DNA of 8,367 nucleotides from an uncultured Lachnospiraceae bacterium. GTDB lineage: Bacteria > Bacillota_A > Clostridia > Lachnospirales > Lachnospiraceae. How positions within the stretch are numbered: position 1 is the stretch's first letter; each line of letters begins with the position of its first letter. The stretch is from positions 1-8,367 of the forward strand of contig CAJUOF010000106.1 of assembly GCA_910587905.1 (NCBI GenBank), in the 5' to 3' direction. Shown piece after piece: positions 1 through 7,112 of the stretch. The notes beneath the pieces are model-generated. The model worked only from the letters and a program-made list of their open reading frames with translations. It did no database searches and was not told the DNA's origin. A program made the position numbers and the translations under genes.

Positions 1-45
1 CAGTTTTTGGAAAAACGGAAAATAGGTACGAGAGGATGAACATGG

Positions 46-3000
46 ATGTTTGCAAATAAAACGGGAAATCGGTGGAAAAGGCTTCTTGCGGCCCTCCTGA
101 CAGTCTGTCTCTGTCTTGCGGCGGCACCCTTTTCCGCCTTTGCTGTTCCGAATGAGGAAGAGCCGGAGGGCGGAAGCCAGACGGAGGACTGGAAGGAACT
201 TACGGACCGACGGGAGCTCGCCAGCCGTACATTTTTGTCGGAGGACGGCAGTGAGGTGGTCGCCCTGTACCCGTATCCGATTTTTTATCAGGACGGGGAG
301 GACGGCGGACTGGTTCCCTATGACTACCGCATGGAGCTTGTCTCCGGCGAGGAAGACGCAAAGGAATACCGGGTGAGGGACGGGAGCATGGAGTCCTCCG
401 TCCGGCGTTTTTTCAGCGGCGGAGAATTCCTGCGGCTCGGCTTTGACGAAGGGGAGCGGACCGTGGCCTTTTCTCTTCCGACGGGCAACAGTGTCCGGGC
501 CAAGCTTCCGGAGTTCAAGGTGCAGGCAGGGCTTTACGAGGGAGGAACGGCGCAGGGAGCCGGGGCGGAGCAGAGCCGGGTGGCGGCGGAGCATGTGCGG
601 AATTACGGGCTGTGTGAGGATGCCCTGAGCGGAATCGATGTCGGCGTGGAGCAGTGGCCGGGGAATGTGAAGGTTTCGGCCGTGTTTGAGAAGGTGAGCC
701 GTGCGAAGGAGGGGTTGGTGCTCTCGGCGGCCTTCGACGGAATTACCATGGAGGAGTCCCCCTCCGGTTCCCTCCGGCTCTTCGCCGCCGGGAAGGAGGT
801 GGCCGTCCTTGAGGCGCCCGTGATCTATGACGGGAAGGGGGCGGTCGGAAAGGCTTCCTACATGCTCTCTCCCAGAGAGGACGGGGCGATGCAGATTTTG
901 GTGAAGCCGGACGACGAATGGATGGAAGAGCTTTCCAGGACCAGTCCGGTCACAGTGGAAATGTGCGTCACCCAGACCGGCATGGAGGAGGGGATCTCCA
1001 CCGGAATCCAGGGGGCGGAAGGGTATTTCGGCGGCGTTCCCGTGGCAGTCGGGAATACCAGGGAGACGGTGCAGACCCAGATTGCGCTCCCTCCCCTTCC
1101 GGCCCTGTCCGAAGGGAAAGCCGTGGAGCGGGTGAGCCTTGTCCTTGGCCGGGCGACGGGCCTGGAGGAGGCGCAGAACAGCCTGGAGCTGGGAGTCTAC
1201 CGGAAGCTTGCATCCGGAGAGACGGAGAAGGAGCCGATGGATTCGGCGAAGTACGAGAAGGAAGACAAGGCGGATGTCTGCATGTTTGACGTGACAGACG
1301 CCTATGGGGAGGGAGCTTCAAAGGACAGAGGGATTGTTCTGAAAAGCGTGCAGACGGAGCTGGTGACGGGAGTCTACGGGTTTGATTTTTTTGCCGCGGA
1401 CATGCTGCTTCCCATGCTTCTGGTTGGCAGCGAGGTGCCGGAGGAAGCGGAGGGCGATCGGGAGTACATAATCGTCGGGGAGGATGTGGAGCGGAGAGAT
1501 CCCTTCACCAGGCATTATCTGCTGGAAGACGGAAGCACCCTGGCGGCCGTCTACGAGGTGCCGGTACACTACCGGAAGGACGGCAGGTGGGCGCAGATCG
1601 ACAATACGCTCATCCTGGACGAGGCGGAAGGCGTTTATAGGAACCGGGCATCTGATTTCTCGGCCGCCTTCGCCAAAGAATCGGACGCAAAAGATCTGGT
1701 GGAGCTTACGACAGGGGACGGCTCCTGTTCCTGGACCTTCCTGGAAGGGGAAGCGGGAAAGGGATTTTCGCCGGAGGCGGGAACGGAAGCGGAGGAGACG
1801 TCCGAAGGCGGGCGGTATCTGGAGCTTTCGGGAAGCCGGGACGGCAAGAGCGTTTCGGCCTACAATGCAGAGCAGATGAAAGTACAGGGGATCACCGGCG
1901 GAGGGACCTATTCCGACGTGCTGGAACAGGTGGATATCCGATACGTGCTGGATTCGGCGCAGCTTCGGGAGAGCATCCTGCTCGGCTCCAAAGAGGCGGC
2001 GGAAACGCCCGTCCGCTTTCTCGTGAGCCATCCGGGACTTGAGATGAGTCTGGCAGAGGACGGAAGCGCCGTGCTTGAGCGGGCGGGGGAAACGGTGTAC
2101 ACCTTTGCAGCGCCTTACATGTATGACTGGGCAGGGAATTTTAGCGGGGAGGTCCGCTTCCGCCTGGAAAAGGAGAGCGAGAGTGAGACGATCCTTCACA
2201 TAGAACCGGACGCGGAATGGCTGAAGGAAAGCGGGCGGACCTATCCGGTGGCCCTGGAACGGGCGGTGGAGCCGGAGGGCCGCAGGGCCGTCCAGACAGC
2301 CTTTGTCAGAGAGAAACAGCCCGGGGAGAGGACGGAGGAGGCCGTTCCTCTTCCGGTGGGGGTTCTTTCCGGCTACGGGATCAGCAGGACCTTTTTGCGG
2401 TTTTCCCATCTTCCGGAGCTTGCATATGGCGAGCGGATCACCAGGGGGCTCCTGAACCTGTACCAGAGTCGGTACATTTCCAAAAGAAGCACGGACTTTG
2501 CGGCGGGGGCCTACCCGGTTCTGGAGGCGTGGGACGAGACGGTGACCTGGGATTCTCAGCCTTCCGTGGCAGAATCGGTGCTGGACAGCCAGCAGGTGGA
2601 AGCCTTAAAAACATCGGAGACCGGGACATTGCTTGCCCTGAAGCAGTTTGACGTCACCGGGCGTGTAGGCTCCTGGTACGGGGAAGAAAACAACGGCCTG
2701 ATGGTTGCATCCTTAAAAGAAGGCGTGAAGGCGGGGGCGGGCTATACCGTTTCCAACCGCTCCACCAGAAGCGATCCTTATCCGCAGGCCCTCTATCCCG
2801 CCGGGTTGTTTTATTATCAGAGGGAAGCAAGCGGCGAGAAGGCGCAGGATGTCCGGGAACAGGAGGCATCCCAGGCCGGGAAGGGCTATGTGGGGGCGGC
2901 CGGAGGGAGTCTGGTGTTTGTCCACGAAGATCTGGACCTGGCGGAAAACCGCCTTCCAGGAGGGTTAAGCCATGTGTACGGCCTGGACCGCTTGGCGGAG

Positions 3001-3654
3001 GGGGCTGTCTACGGCAACGGCTGGGGCCTTAACGTGGAGGAGCGGCTGGAGACCACGGGACTTTCCGTGCTTCCCTGGCAGTATACGGATGAATACGGAG
3101 AGAACCATTTTTTCCGTCAGGATGAAAACGACGAGAGCCTGAGCCGGGATACAAACGGCCTAGGTCTGGTCTTAAAGATCAGAAACACAGAGGACAGCGG
3201 AAGCGAGAGGGTCCTTTCCGGGGAAGACGGAAGTGAACGGATTTTTGACGCAGACGGACGGCTGCTGCAGAAAAAGGATGCGGACGGGAGCCGGTTATTC
3301 TACAATTATGGTGACGAGGGCAGGCTCATGAGCTTGTCGGACACAGACGGAGTGATGGTGAGATTTACTTACGACACAGAGAGCGGACGGCTTTTGTCTC
3401 TCATGGATGAAGCGACGGGAAAGACGGTCAGCTATCAGTATGATTCCCTGGGAAATCTGACCGGGATTCTCCATCCGGACGGGAAGGTAAGTCGTTACGC
3501 ATATGACGAAAGAAGGCTGATCCTGGCAAAGGCGGCGGACGGGACTGCGGTAGAATACCTTTACGGGGAGACGGCGGGGGCGAGCCGGATTTTTGCAGTT
3601 GTGACATGGAAAGGGGGAACTGCAGAGCGTTTGACGTTTTCTTATGGGGACTAA
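46..3654 (+). CDS. Secreted DNRLRE / RHS (YD-repeat) surface protein, C-terminally short
   Basis: 1202-residue exported protein. Residues 1-33 form a signal peptide: basic start (K11, R12), hydrophobic core about 13-27, and a probable signal peptidase I cut after A-F-A at 31-33. There is no lipobox. Two tandem copies of a beta-rich module follow. Each begins with an EDGS motif (S69 and S497) and ends with a P-D-x-E-W motif (W292 and W725). Each copy leads into a DNRLRE-type module, degenerate at about 310-465 and canonical at about 740-925 (TFLRF, then WDETVTWDSQP near 829). From about 970 there is an RHS-type entry (GNGWGLN), then roughly five YD repeats (about 1060-1180, e.g. YQYDSLGNLTG). 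The protein ends at FSYGD with TAA, without an RHS core or C-terminal toxin. An AGAGGA ribosome binding site at 31-36 supports the start. Relatives are large wall-associated or polymorphic-toxin proteins. This one may be a truncated remnant or a toxin-less surface protein. Confidence 0.85.
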   Translation: MFANKTGNRWKRLLAALLTVCLCLAAAPFSAFAVPNEEEPEGGSQTEDWKELTDRRELASRTFLSEDGSEVVALYPYPIFYQDGEDGGLVPYDYRMELVSGEEDAKEYRVRDGSMESSVRRFFSGGEFLRLGFDEGERTVAFSLPTGNSVRAKLPEFKVQAGLYEGGTAQGAGAEQSRVAAEHVRNYGLCEDALSGIDVGVEQWPGNVKVSAVFEKVSRAKEGLVLSAAFDGITMEESPSGSLRLFAAGKEVAVLEAPVIYDGKGAVGKASYMLSPREDGAMQILVKPDDEWMEELSRTSPVTVEMCVTQTGMEEGISTGIQGAEGYFGGVPVAVGNTRETVQTQIALPPLPALSEGKAVERVSLVLGRATGLEEAQNSLELGVYRKLASGETEKEPMDSAKYEKEDKADVCMFDVTDAYGEGASKDRGIVLKSVQTELVTGVYGFDFFAADMLLPMLLVGSEVPEEAEGDREYIIVGEDVERRDPFTRHYLLEDGSTLAAVYEVPVHYRKDGRWAQIDNTLILDEAEGVYRNRASDFSAAFAKESDAKDLVELTTGDGSCSWTFLEGEAGKGFSPEAGTEAEETSEGGRYLELSGSRDGKSVSAYNAEQMKVQGITGGGTYSDVLEQVDIRYVLDSAQLRESILLGSKEAAETPVRFLVSHPGLEMSLAEDGSAVLERAGETVYTFAAPYMYDWAGNFSGEVRFRLEKESESETILHIEPDAEWLKESGRTYPVALERAVEPEGRRAVQTAFVREKQPGERTEEAVPLPVGVLSGYGISRTFLRFSHLPELAYGERITRGLLNLYQSRYISKRSTDFAAGAYPVLEAWDETVTWDSQPSVAESVLDSQQVEALKTSETGTLLALKQFDVTGRVGSWYGEENNGLMVASLKEGVKAGAGYTVSNRSTRSDPYPQALYPAGLFYYQREASGEKAQDVREQEASQAGKGYVGAAGGSLVFVHEDLDLAENRLPGGLSHVYGLDRLAEGAVYGNGWGLNVEERLETTGLSVLPWQYTDEYGENHFFRQDENDESLSRDTNGLGLVLKIRNTEDSGSERVLSGEDGSERIFDADGRLLQKKDADGSRLFYNYGDEGRLMSLSDTDGVMVRFTYDTESGRLLSLMDEATGKTVSYQYDSLGNLTGILHPDGKVSRYAYDERRLILAKAADGTAVEYLYGETAGASRIFAVVTWKGGTAERLTFSYGD

Positions 3655-3690
3655 AGGTTTGAAAAAGCAATTGGAACGTGATTGGAAATG

Positions 3691-3700
3691 AGGAAAGGGA
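3691..3700 (+). promoter_or_regulatory. Ribosome binding site that fixes the start of the c-di-GMP protein
   Basis: The purine-rich AGGAAAGGGA lies 5 nt before the ATG at 3706. Earlier in-frame starts exist (TTG at 3682, ATG at 3688) but have no comparable site. The protein starting at 3706 (MSQGRRQTILVVDDS) begins directly with the receiver domain, so 3706 is preferred. Confidence 0.7.
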
Positions 3701-3705
3701 TTTTT

Positions 3706-5829
3706 ATGAGTCAGGGACGCAGACAGACCATTCTGGTGGTAGATGATTCCGAGATGAACCGCGCCATTCTGGCGGATATGCTTGGAGATGAGTATGAGAT
3801 TATTGAGGCGGAAAATGGTGTGGAGGCCGTGGCTGCCATGCAGAAATACGGACCACAGCTATCGCTGGTCCTTCTGGATATTGTGATGCCGAAGCTGGAC
3901 GGCTTCGGAGTGCTGGAAATGATGAATGAGAAGCACTGGATCGAAGAGATTCCGGTCATCATGATCTCCGCGGAGAGCGGTTCCAGCCGTGTGGAGCAGG
4001 CATATTCTCTTGGGGTCACGGATTTTATCAGCCGGCCTTTTGATCAGTTAATCGTCCATCGCCGGGTGGTCAACACGGTTCTTCTCTATGCCAAGCAGAA
4101 AAAGCTGACGGACATGGTGGCGGAACAGATGTACGAAAAAGAACAGCGCAGCAGCCTGATGATCGACATTCTGAGCCATATCGTGGAATTTCGGAATGGG
4201 GAGAGCGGTCTGCATGTCCGGAATGTACACAGGCTGACGGAGCTTCTGCTTCAAAGACTGGTTCAGAAGACGGACCAGTATAATTTAAGCCCCGAGGATA
4301 TTTCGCTGATCAGCACCGTGTCGGCGCTTCATGACATCGGGAAGATCGCCATCGAGGATGCGATCCTCAATAAACCTGGAAAGCTGACAGACGAAGAGTT
4401 TGCGATCATGAAGACGCATACCCTGGAGGGGGCCAAGCTTCTGGAAAACCTGCCCATACACCGGGACGAGCCGCTGGTGCGGATGGCTTACGAAATCTGC
4501 CGCTGGCATCACGAGCGTTACGACGGGAGGGGATACCCAGACGGCTTAAAGGGGGAGGAAATTCCCATCTCCGCCCAGGTGGTGGCCTTGGCCGACGTCT
4601 ATGATGCGCTCACCAGCGAACGTGTCTACAAAAAAGCCATTCCCCATGAAAAGGCAGTCGCCATGATCCTAGATGGGCAGTGCGGTATCTTCAATCCGCA
4701 GGTGTTGGAATGCCTGACGGATATCGCAGAAAGCATTCCGGAGGAAATCGGGAAAAGCGGTTCTTCCGAGGGGGAGAAACGGAAGAATTGGAACCTGACG
4801 GAAGAAATGCTCCGTCACAAAGAGGCCGGAGCTTCGGAGAGAACGTTGCAGCTTCTGGAACACGAGCGGATGAAATACAGCTTTTTTGCCTCTATGTCCC
4901 AGGAAATCCAGTTTGAGTACATTCTGTCCCCTGCCATGCTGACAATCTCCGCCTGGGGAGCACAGAAGCTGAATCTGGCAGAGACAATCCTGGATCCGCT
5001 GTTTGACCGGTCGGTGCGCAGGCTTATGTCCTCTGAGGGCTGGAAAGGATTGATGAAAGCCCTAAAGCAAGCTACGCCGGCGGAGCCGGAGATCAGCTAT
5101 GACTGCAAACTGAAGCTGGAAGGGGAGGTCCGGTGGCACCGGATTGTGGCCAGGGCGACCTGGTCGGCGGACGAGCCCCCCTGTTTTACGGGAGTCCTTG
5201 GAAAGGTGATCGACATCCATGATTCCAGAATGAAGCTGGACACCCTGGAACGGCTTGCTTCCCACGATCCGCTCACAGGGCTTTTGAACCATGCCACGGC
5301 AAAAAAACGGATTGTAGAGCGGCTGGGAGACCGGAGAAGAGAGGGGAAATATGCGCTGGTCATCTTTGACCTGGACCATTTCAAATCGGCCAACGATGAG
5401 TTTGGACACAGCTTCGGGGATCAGGTTCTGATCCATATTGCGCAAAAATTGCACCAGAGCATCCGGAGTGGGGACATTGCGGCCAGGGTGGGCGGTGACG
5501 AATTCCTGATCTTTCTGGAATACAAAGGAGAGCTTGAGGCGGTGATCCAGAGGATTTTCTCCGGTTTCGCCGGAAATTATGAAAATTTCCCTATATCGCT
5601 CAGTATGGGAGTCGCCCAGGCAGAAGTCATCGGCACGGATTATGAAGCCTTGTTCCATGCGGCAGATCAGGCGCTCTACTCCGTGAAACGGTCCGGCAGA
5701 GGACGGTATTGTTTTTATGACGGTTCAATGAACCAGATGTTTTCTGTGATCTCACAGATTGACGGCAGTGCGGAGGACGGATCCGGCGAGCCCAGGGAAA
5801 ATGACAGAATAGGAGGGAACGAGCAATGA
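3706..5829 (+). CDS. REC-HD-GYP-PAS-GGDEF bifunctional cyclic-di-GMP response regulator
   Basis: 707-residue cytoplasmic signalling protein with four domains. (1) Receiver, about 7-125: acidic pair D13/D14, phospho-acceptor D58 in LLDIVMP, S88 at the switch Ser/Thr position, and R110 in SRPF where most receivers have lysine. (2) HD-GYP phosphodiesterase, about 150-350: H170, H209-D210 (HDIGK), H238, H268-H269, GYP at 276-278, D297. The metal ligands and the GYP motif look complete. (3) PAS-like domain, about 385-510, ending in a PAC-like GVLGKVIDIHD. (4) GGDEF diguanylate cyclase, about 520-685: DPLTGL entry, D555/D557 in FDLDHF, intact GGDEF at 596-600, and an intact inhibitory site R-S-G-D (587-590) five residues upstream. 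By family knowledge it could both make (from GTP) and hydrolyse c-di-GMP. Which activity dominates cannot be read from the sequence. Its stop overlaps the Hpt gene start, which suggests control by phosphotransfer. Confidence 0.93.
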   Translation: MSQGRRQTILVVDDSEMNRAILADMLGDEYEIIEAENGVEAVAAMQKYGPQLSLVLLDIVMPKLDGFGVLEMMNEKHWIEEIPVIMISAESGSSRVEQAYSLGVTDFISRPFDQLIVHRRVVNTVLLYAKQKKLTDMVAEQMYEKEQRSSLMIDILSHIVEFRNGESGLHVRNVHRLTELLLQRLVQKTDQYNLSPEDISLISTVSALHDIGKIAIEDAILNKPGKLTDEEFAIMKTHTLEGAKLLENLPIHRDEPLVRMAYEICRWHHERYDGRGYPDGLKGEEIPISAQVVALADVYDALTSERVYKKAIPHEKAVAMILDGQCGIFNPQVLECLTDIAESIPEEIGKSGSSEGEKRKNWNLTEEMLRHKEAGASERTLQLLEHERMKYSFFASMSQEIQFEYILSPAMLTISAWGAQKLNLAETILDPLFDRSVRRLMSSEGWKGLMKALKQATPAEPEISYDCKLKLEGEVRWHRIVARATWSADEPPCFTGVLGKVIDIHDSRMKLDTLERLASHDPLTGLLNHATAKKRIVERLGDRRREGKYALVIFDLDHFKSANDEFGHSFGDQVLIHIAQKLHQSIRSGDIAARVGGDEFLIFLEYKGELEAVIQRIFSGFAGNYENFPISLSMGVAQAEVIGTDYEALFHAADQALYSVKRSGRGRYCFYDGSMNQMFSVISQIDGSAEDGSGEPRENDRIGGNEQ

Positions 5830-6185
5830 CATTGAAAGAGTGTTATGAGTCCATAGGGGCCAATTATGAGGAGGTGATCGGCCGTCTGCGCAGCGAGCGG
5901 CTGGTTCAGAAATTTACTCTGAAATTCCTGGATGACAAGAGCCTGGAGCTTTTGAAGAAATCCCTGGAGGAGGAAAATTATGAGGAGGCGTTTCGGGCCG
6001 CTCATACCATCAAGGGAATCTGCCAGAATTTAAGCTTTGACAAACTGCTTGCCTCCGACATGGTTCTGACGGAGGCACTTAGGGACGGAAAGGGCCCGGA
6101 CGTGGACCGCTTGGCAGAGCAGGTGTTCGCGGATTATGAGCAGACGGTTTCCGGCATTCGGGCATTCCAGGAATCCCTCGGATAA
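5826..6185 (+). CDS. Stand-alone Hpt (histidine phosphotransfer) domain protein
   Basis: 119-residue, mostly helical cytoplasmic protein. The diagnostic motif is AAHTIKGICQNLSF, with the phospho-accepting His at residue 60 followed by K63 and G64 (H-x2-K-G), as in Hpt domains. The length fits a single four-helix Hpt domain with nothing attached. The ATG overlaps the upstream TGA as ATGA, and a strong AGGAGGG ribosome binding site lies at 5811-5817, so translation is probably coupled to the REC-HD-GYP-GGDEF gene. The natural partner is that protein's receiver (D58). The Hpt would relay phosphate to it from a histidine kinase encoded elsewhere, or drain phosphate from it. No kinase is present in the window. 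The Hpt assignment is firm; the partnership is inferred from the operon. Confidence 0.9.
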   Translation: MTLKECYESIGANYEEVIGRLRSERLVQKFTLKFLDDKSLELLKKSLEEENYEEAFRAAHTIKGICQNLSFDKLLASDMVLTEALRDGKGPDVDRLAEQVFADYEQTVSGIRAFQESLG

Positions 6186-6205
6186 GAGCGGCTCAGGAAG
6201 CAGAG

Positions 6206-6874
6206 TCAGGAGGCATTTGCCTGTCGTTTCACCTGCCCGACCGCTTTTTTCACGGCGGGGACAGAGAGCAGGAGTGCTGTGAGGATTAGCTCCGGAAGGA
6301 TGTAGGTGAGGTTATATCCGAGGGTATAGAGAAGAGGATTCATTGCCTCCGGCGCGTATTCGGCGAAGAACACATAGCCGGAGATCACATGAAAGAGGTA
6401 GCGGCCGGTGACGCCGATGACATATCCCGTCACCAGGCCGTGTTTTTTCTTATGAAAAAAGCCGCTTAAACCTAGGGCGCCGAAGGCCAGCGGGTAATCG
6501 AGGAGTACCTGGAGCGGCGCATAGATATAGGGTCCGGTAATCAACTGTAGGATGCCATAGGCGACACCGGCCATGAGACCGGTCTTCGGCCCATAGAAAT
6601 ATCCGGTTAGGGATACGAACAGCATGCTGAACAGGGTGACGGAGCCGCCGTAGGGCAGGTTCACGAATTTGATGAAGGAAGTGACCGTGGACAGGGCAAT
6701 GGCCATGGCGCAGAATACCAGTTCCGTGGTCTTCATTTTTCTGGAACTGTGTTTCCCGGCGAACAGGAAGATGCAGGCGAGCAGGGCCAGCAAGAGGACG
6801 GCGAGAGCCGCATAGCCGAGGGGACGCAGCAGATACTCCGAGTTTTCCGCGTCGTAGATGAGAAATATAGACAT
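6206..6874 (-). CDS. thiT: Energy-coupling factor (ECF) thiamine transporter S component ThiT
   Basis: 222-residue integral membrane protein that binds thiamine with high affinity. In group II ECF systems it shares an EcfA/EcfA'/EcfT module encoded elsewhere; none is here. ThiT hallmarks are GGSVTLFSML (76-85), YGILQ (106-110) and LLDYPLAFGALGLSG (124-138). From memory, Lactococcus ThiT binding residues H125, G129, W133, Y146 and N151 align at a constant offset to H162, G166, F170, Y183 and N188, so the Trp is Phe here. An extra N-terminal hydrophobic helix (about 18-39) makes it longer than the usual 180 or so residues. I chose the ATG at 6874 because AAAGGAGG sits 7 nt upstream; a more distal in-frame TTG lies inside the leader hairpin. 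The TPP riboswitch in the leader supports the thiamine specificity independently. The gene converges on the Hpt gene with a 20-nt gap. Confidence 0.94.
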   Translation of the reverse strand: MSIFLIYDAENSEYLLRPLGYAALAVLLLALLACIFLFAGKHSSRKMKTTELVFCAMAIALSTVTSFIKFVNLPYGGSVTLFSMLFVSLTGYFYGPKTGLMAGVAYGILQLITGPYIYAPLQVLLDYPLAFGALGLSGFFHKKKHGLVTGYVIGVTGRYLFHVISGYVFFAEYAPEAMNPLLYTLGYNLTYILPELILTALLLSVPAVKKAVGQVKRQANAS

Positions 6875-6881
6875 AAAAAAA

Positions 6882-6899
6882 CCTCCTTTGCACAGGAGG
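6882..6899 (-). terminator. Riboswitch expression platform: hairpin that doubles as terminator and Shine-Dalgarno sequesterer
   Basis: Read on the minus strand, CCTCCT-GTGCAA-AGGAGG forms a 6-bp GC-rich stem followed at once by seven T residues (6875-6881) and then the thiT ATG. The shape is that of an intrinsic terminator, but the 3' arm is also the Shine-Dalgarno sequence. With TPP bound, the hairpin could therefore stop transcription, block ribosome entry, or both. The 5' arm, as CCCCT (6897-6901), could instead pair with the conserved AGGGG of the aptamer when TPP is absent. That alternative pairing is inference. Confidence 0.7.
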
Positions 6900-6930
6900 G
6901 GCCGCAAAAAGACACTGTCTTTTGTGGATT

Positions 6931-7034
6931 ACAGCTTCCTTACGCCGGTATTATCCGGTTCAAGTAATGAGGGTCAGGTACGTCCGTGAAATCCTCGGAC
7001 GTACCGTTCTCAGCAGTGCGCACCCCTAGCGTGT
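6931..7034 (-). ncRNA. TPP riboswitch (THI element) in the thiT leader
   Basis: On the minus strand the conserved thi-box parts occur in order: CTAGGGGTGC; GCTGAGAA (its CTGAGAA at 7007-7013); a perfect 10-bp hairpin (arms 6977-6986 and 6996-7005) at the optional P3a position; TGACCC; then GGATAATACC and GGCGTAAGGAA. P1 can close between ACACGC (7029-7034) and GCTGT (6931-6935) with one bulge. This matches TPP-sensing leaders of Gram-positive thiamine genes. Family knowledge predicts that TPP binding lowers thiT expression. Aptamer boundaries are approximate. Confidence 0.95.
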
Positions 7035-7083
7035 GATTTATTTTTCTTACAGAAAACGGCAAATTGCTTTGTCGCCTTTCATG

Positions 7084-7112
7084 AGTATAATACCAACTGT
7101 GAAAAATGTCAA
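7084..7112 (-). promoter_or_regulatory. Sigma-A type promoter of thiT
   Basis: The minus strand reads TTGACA (7107-7112), a 17-bp spacer, then TATACT (7084-7089): a perfect -35 and a 5/6 -10 at ideal spacing. Transcription would start near 7077, giving a leader of about 200 nt that contains the whole TPP riboswitch. The -35 box includes the TGA stop codon of the upstream pdaA gene (7109-7111). Confidence 0.85.

Noticed and set aside
1318..2409. Long open frame (363 codons) on the minus strand inside the RHS-like gene
   Set aside because: It lies antisense to a protein with a signal peptide and recognisable domains, and its translation is Arg/Pro-rich with no family features. It is a shadow of G+C-rich codon usage.
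3631..3657. Possible promoter TTGACG with TAAAGG at the end of the RHS-like gene
   Set aside because: The spacing is 15 bp and the -10 match is poor.
6184..6250. Possible terminator for the c-di-GMP/Hpt operon, AAGAGCGG paired with CCGCTTTT then more T
   Set aside because: The 8-bp stem with one G-T pair encloses a 49-nt loop and lies partly in the thiT coding region. It is too weak to call, though no better terminator is visible in the convergent gap.
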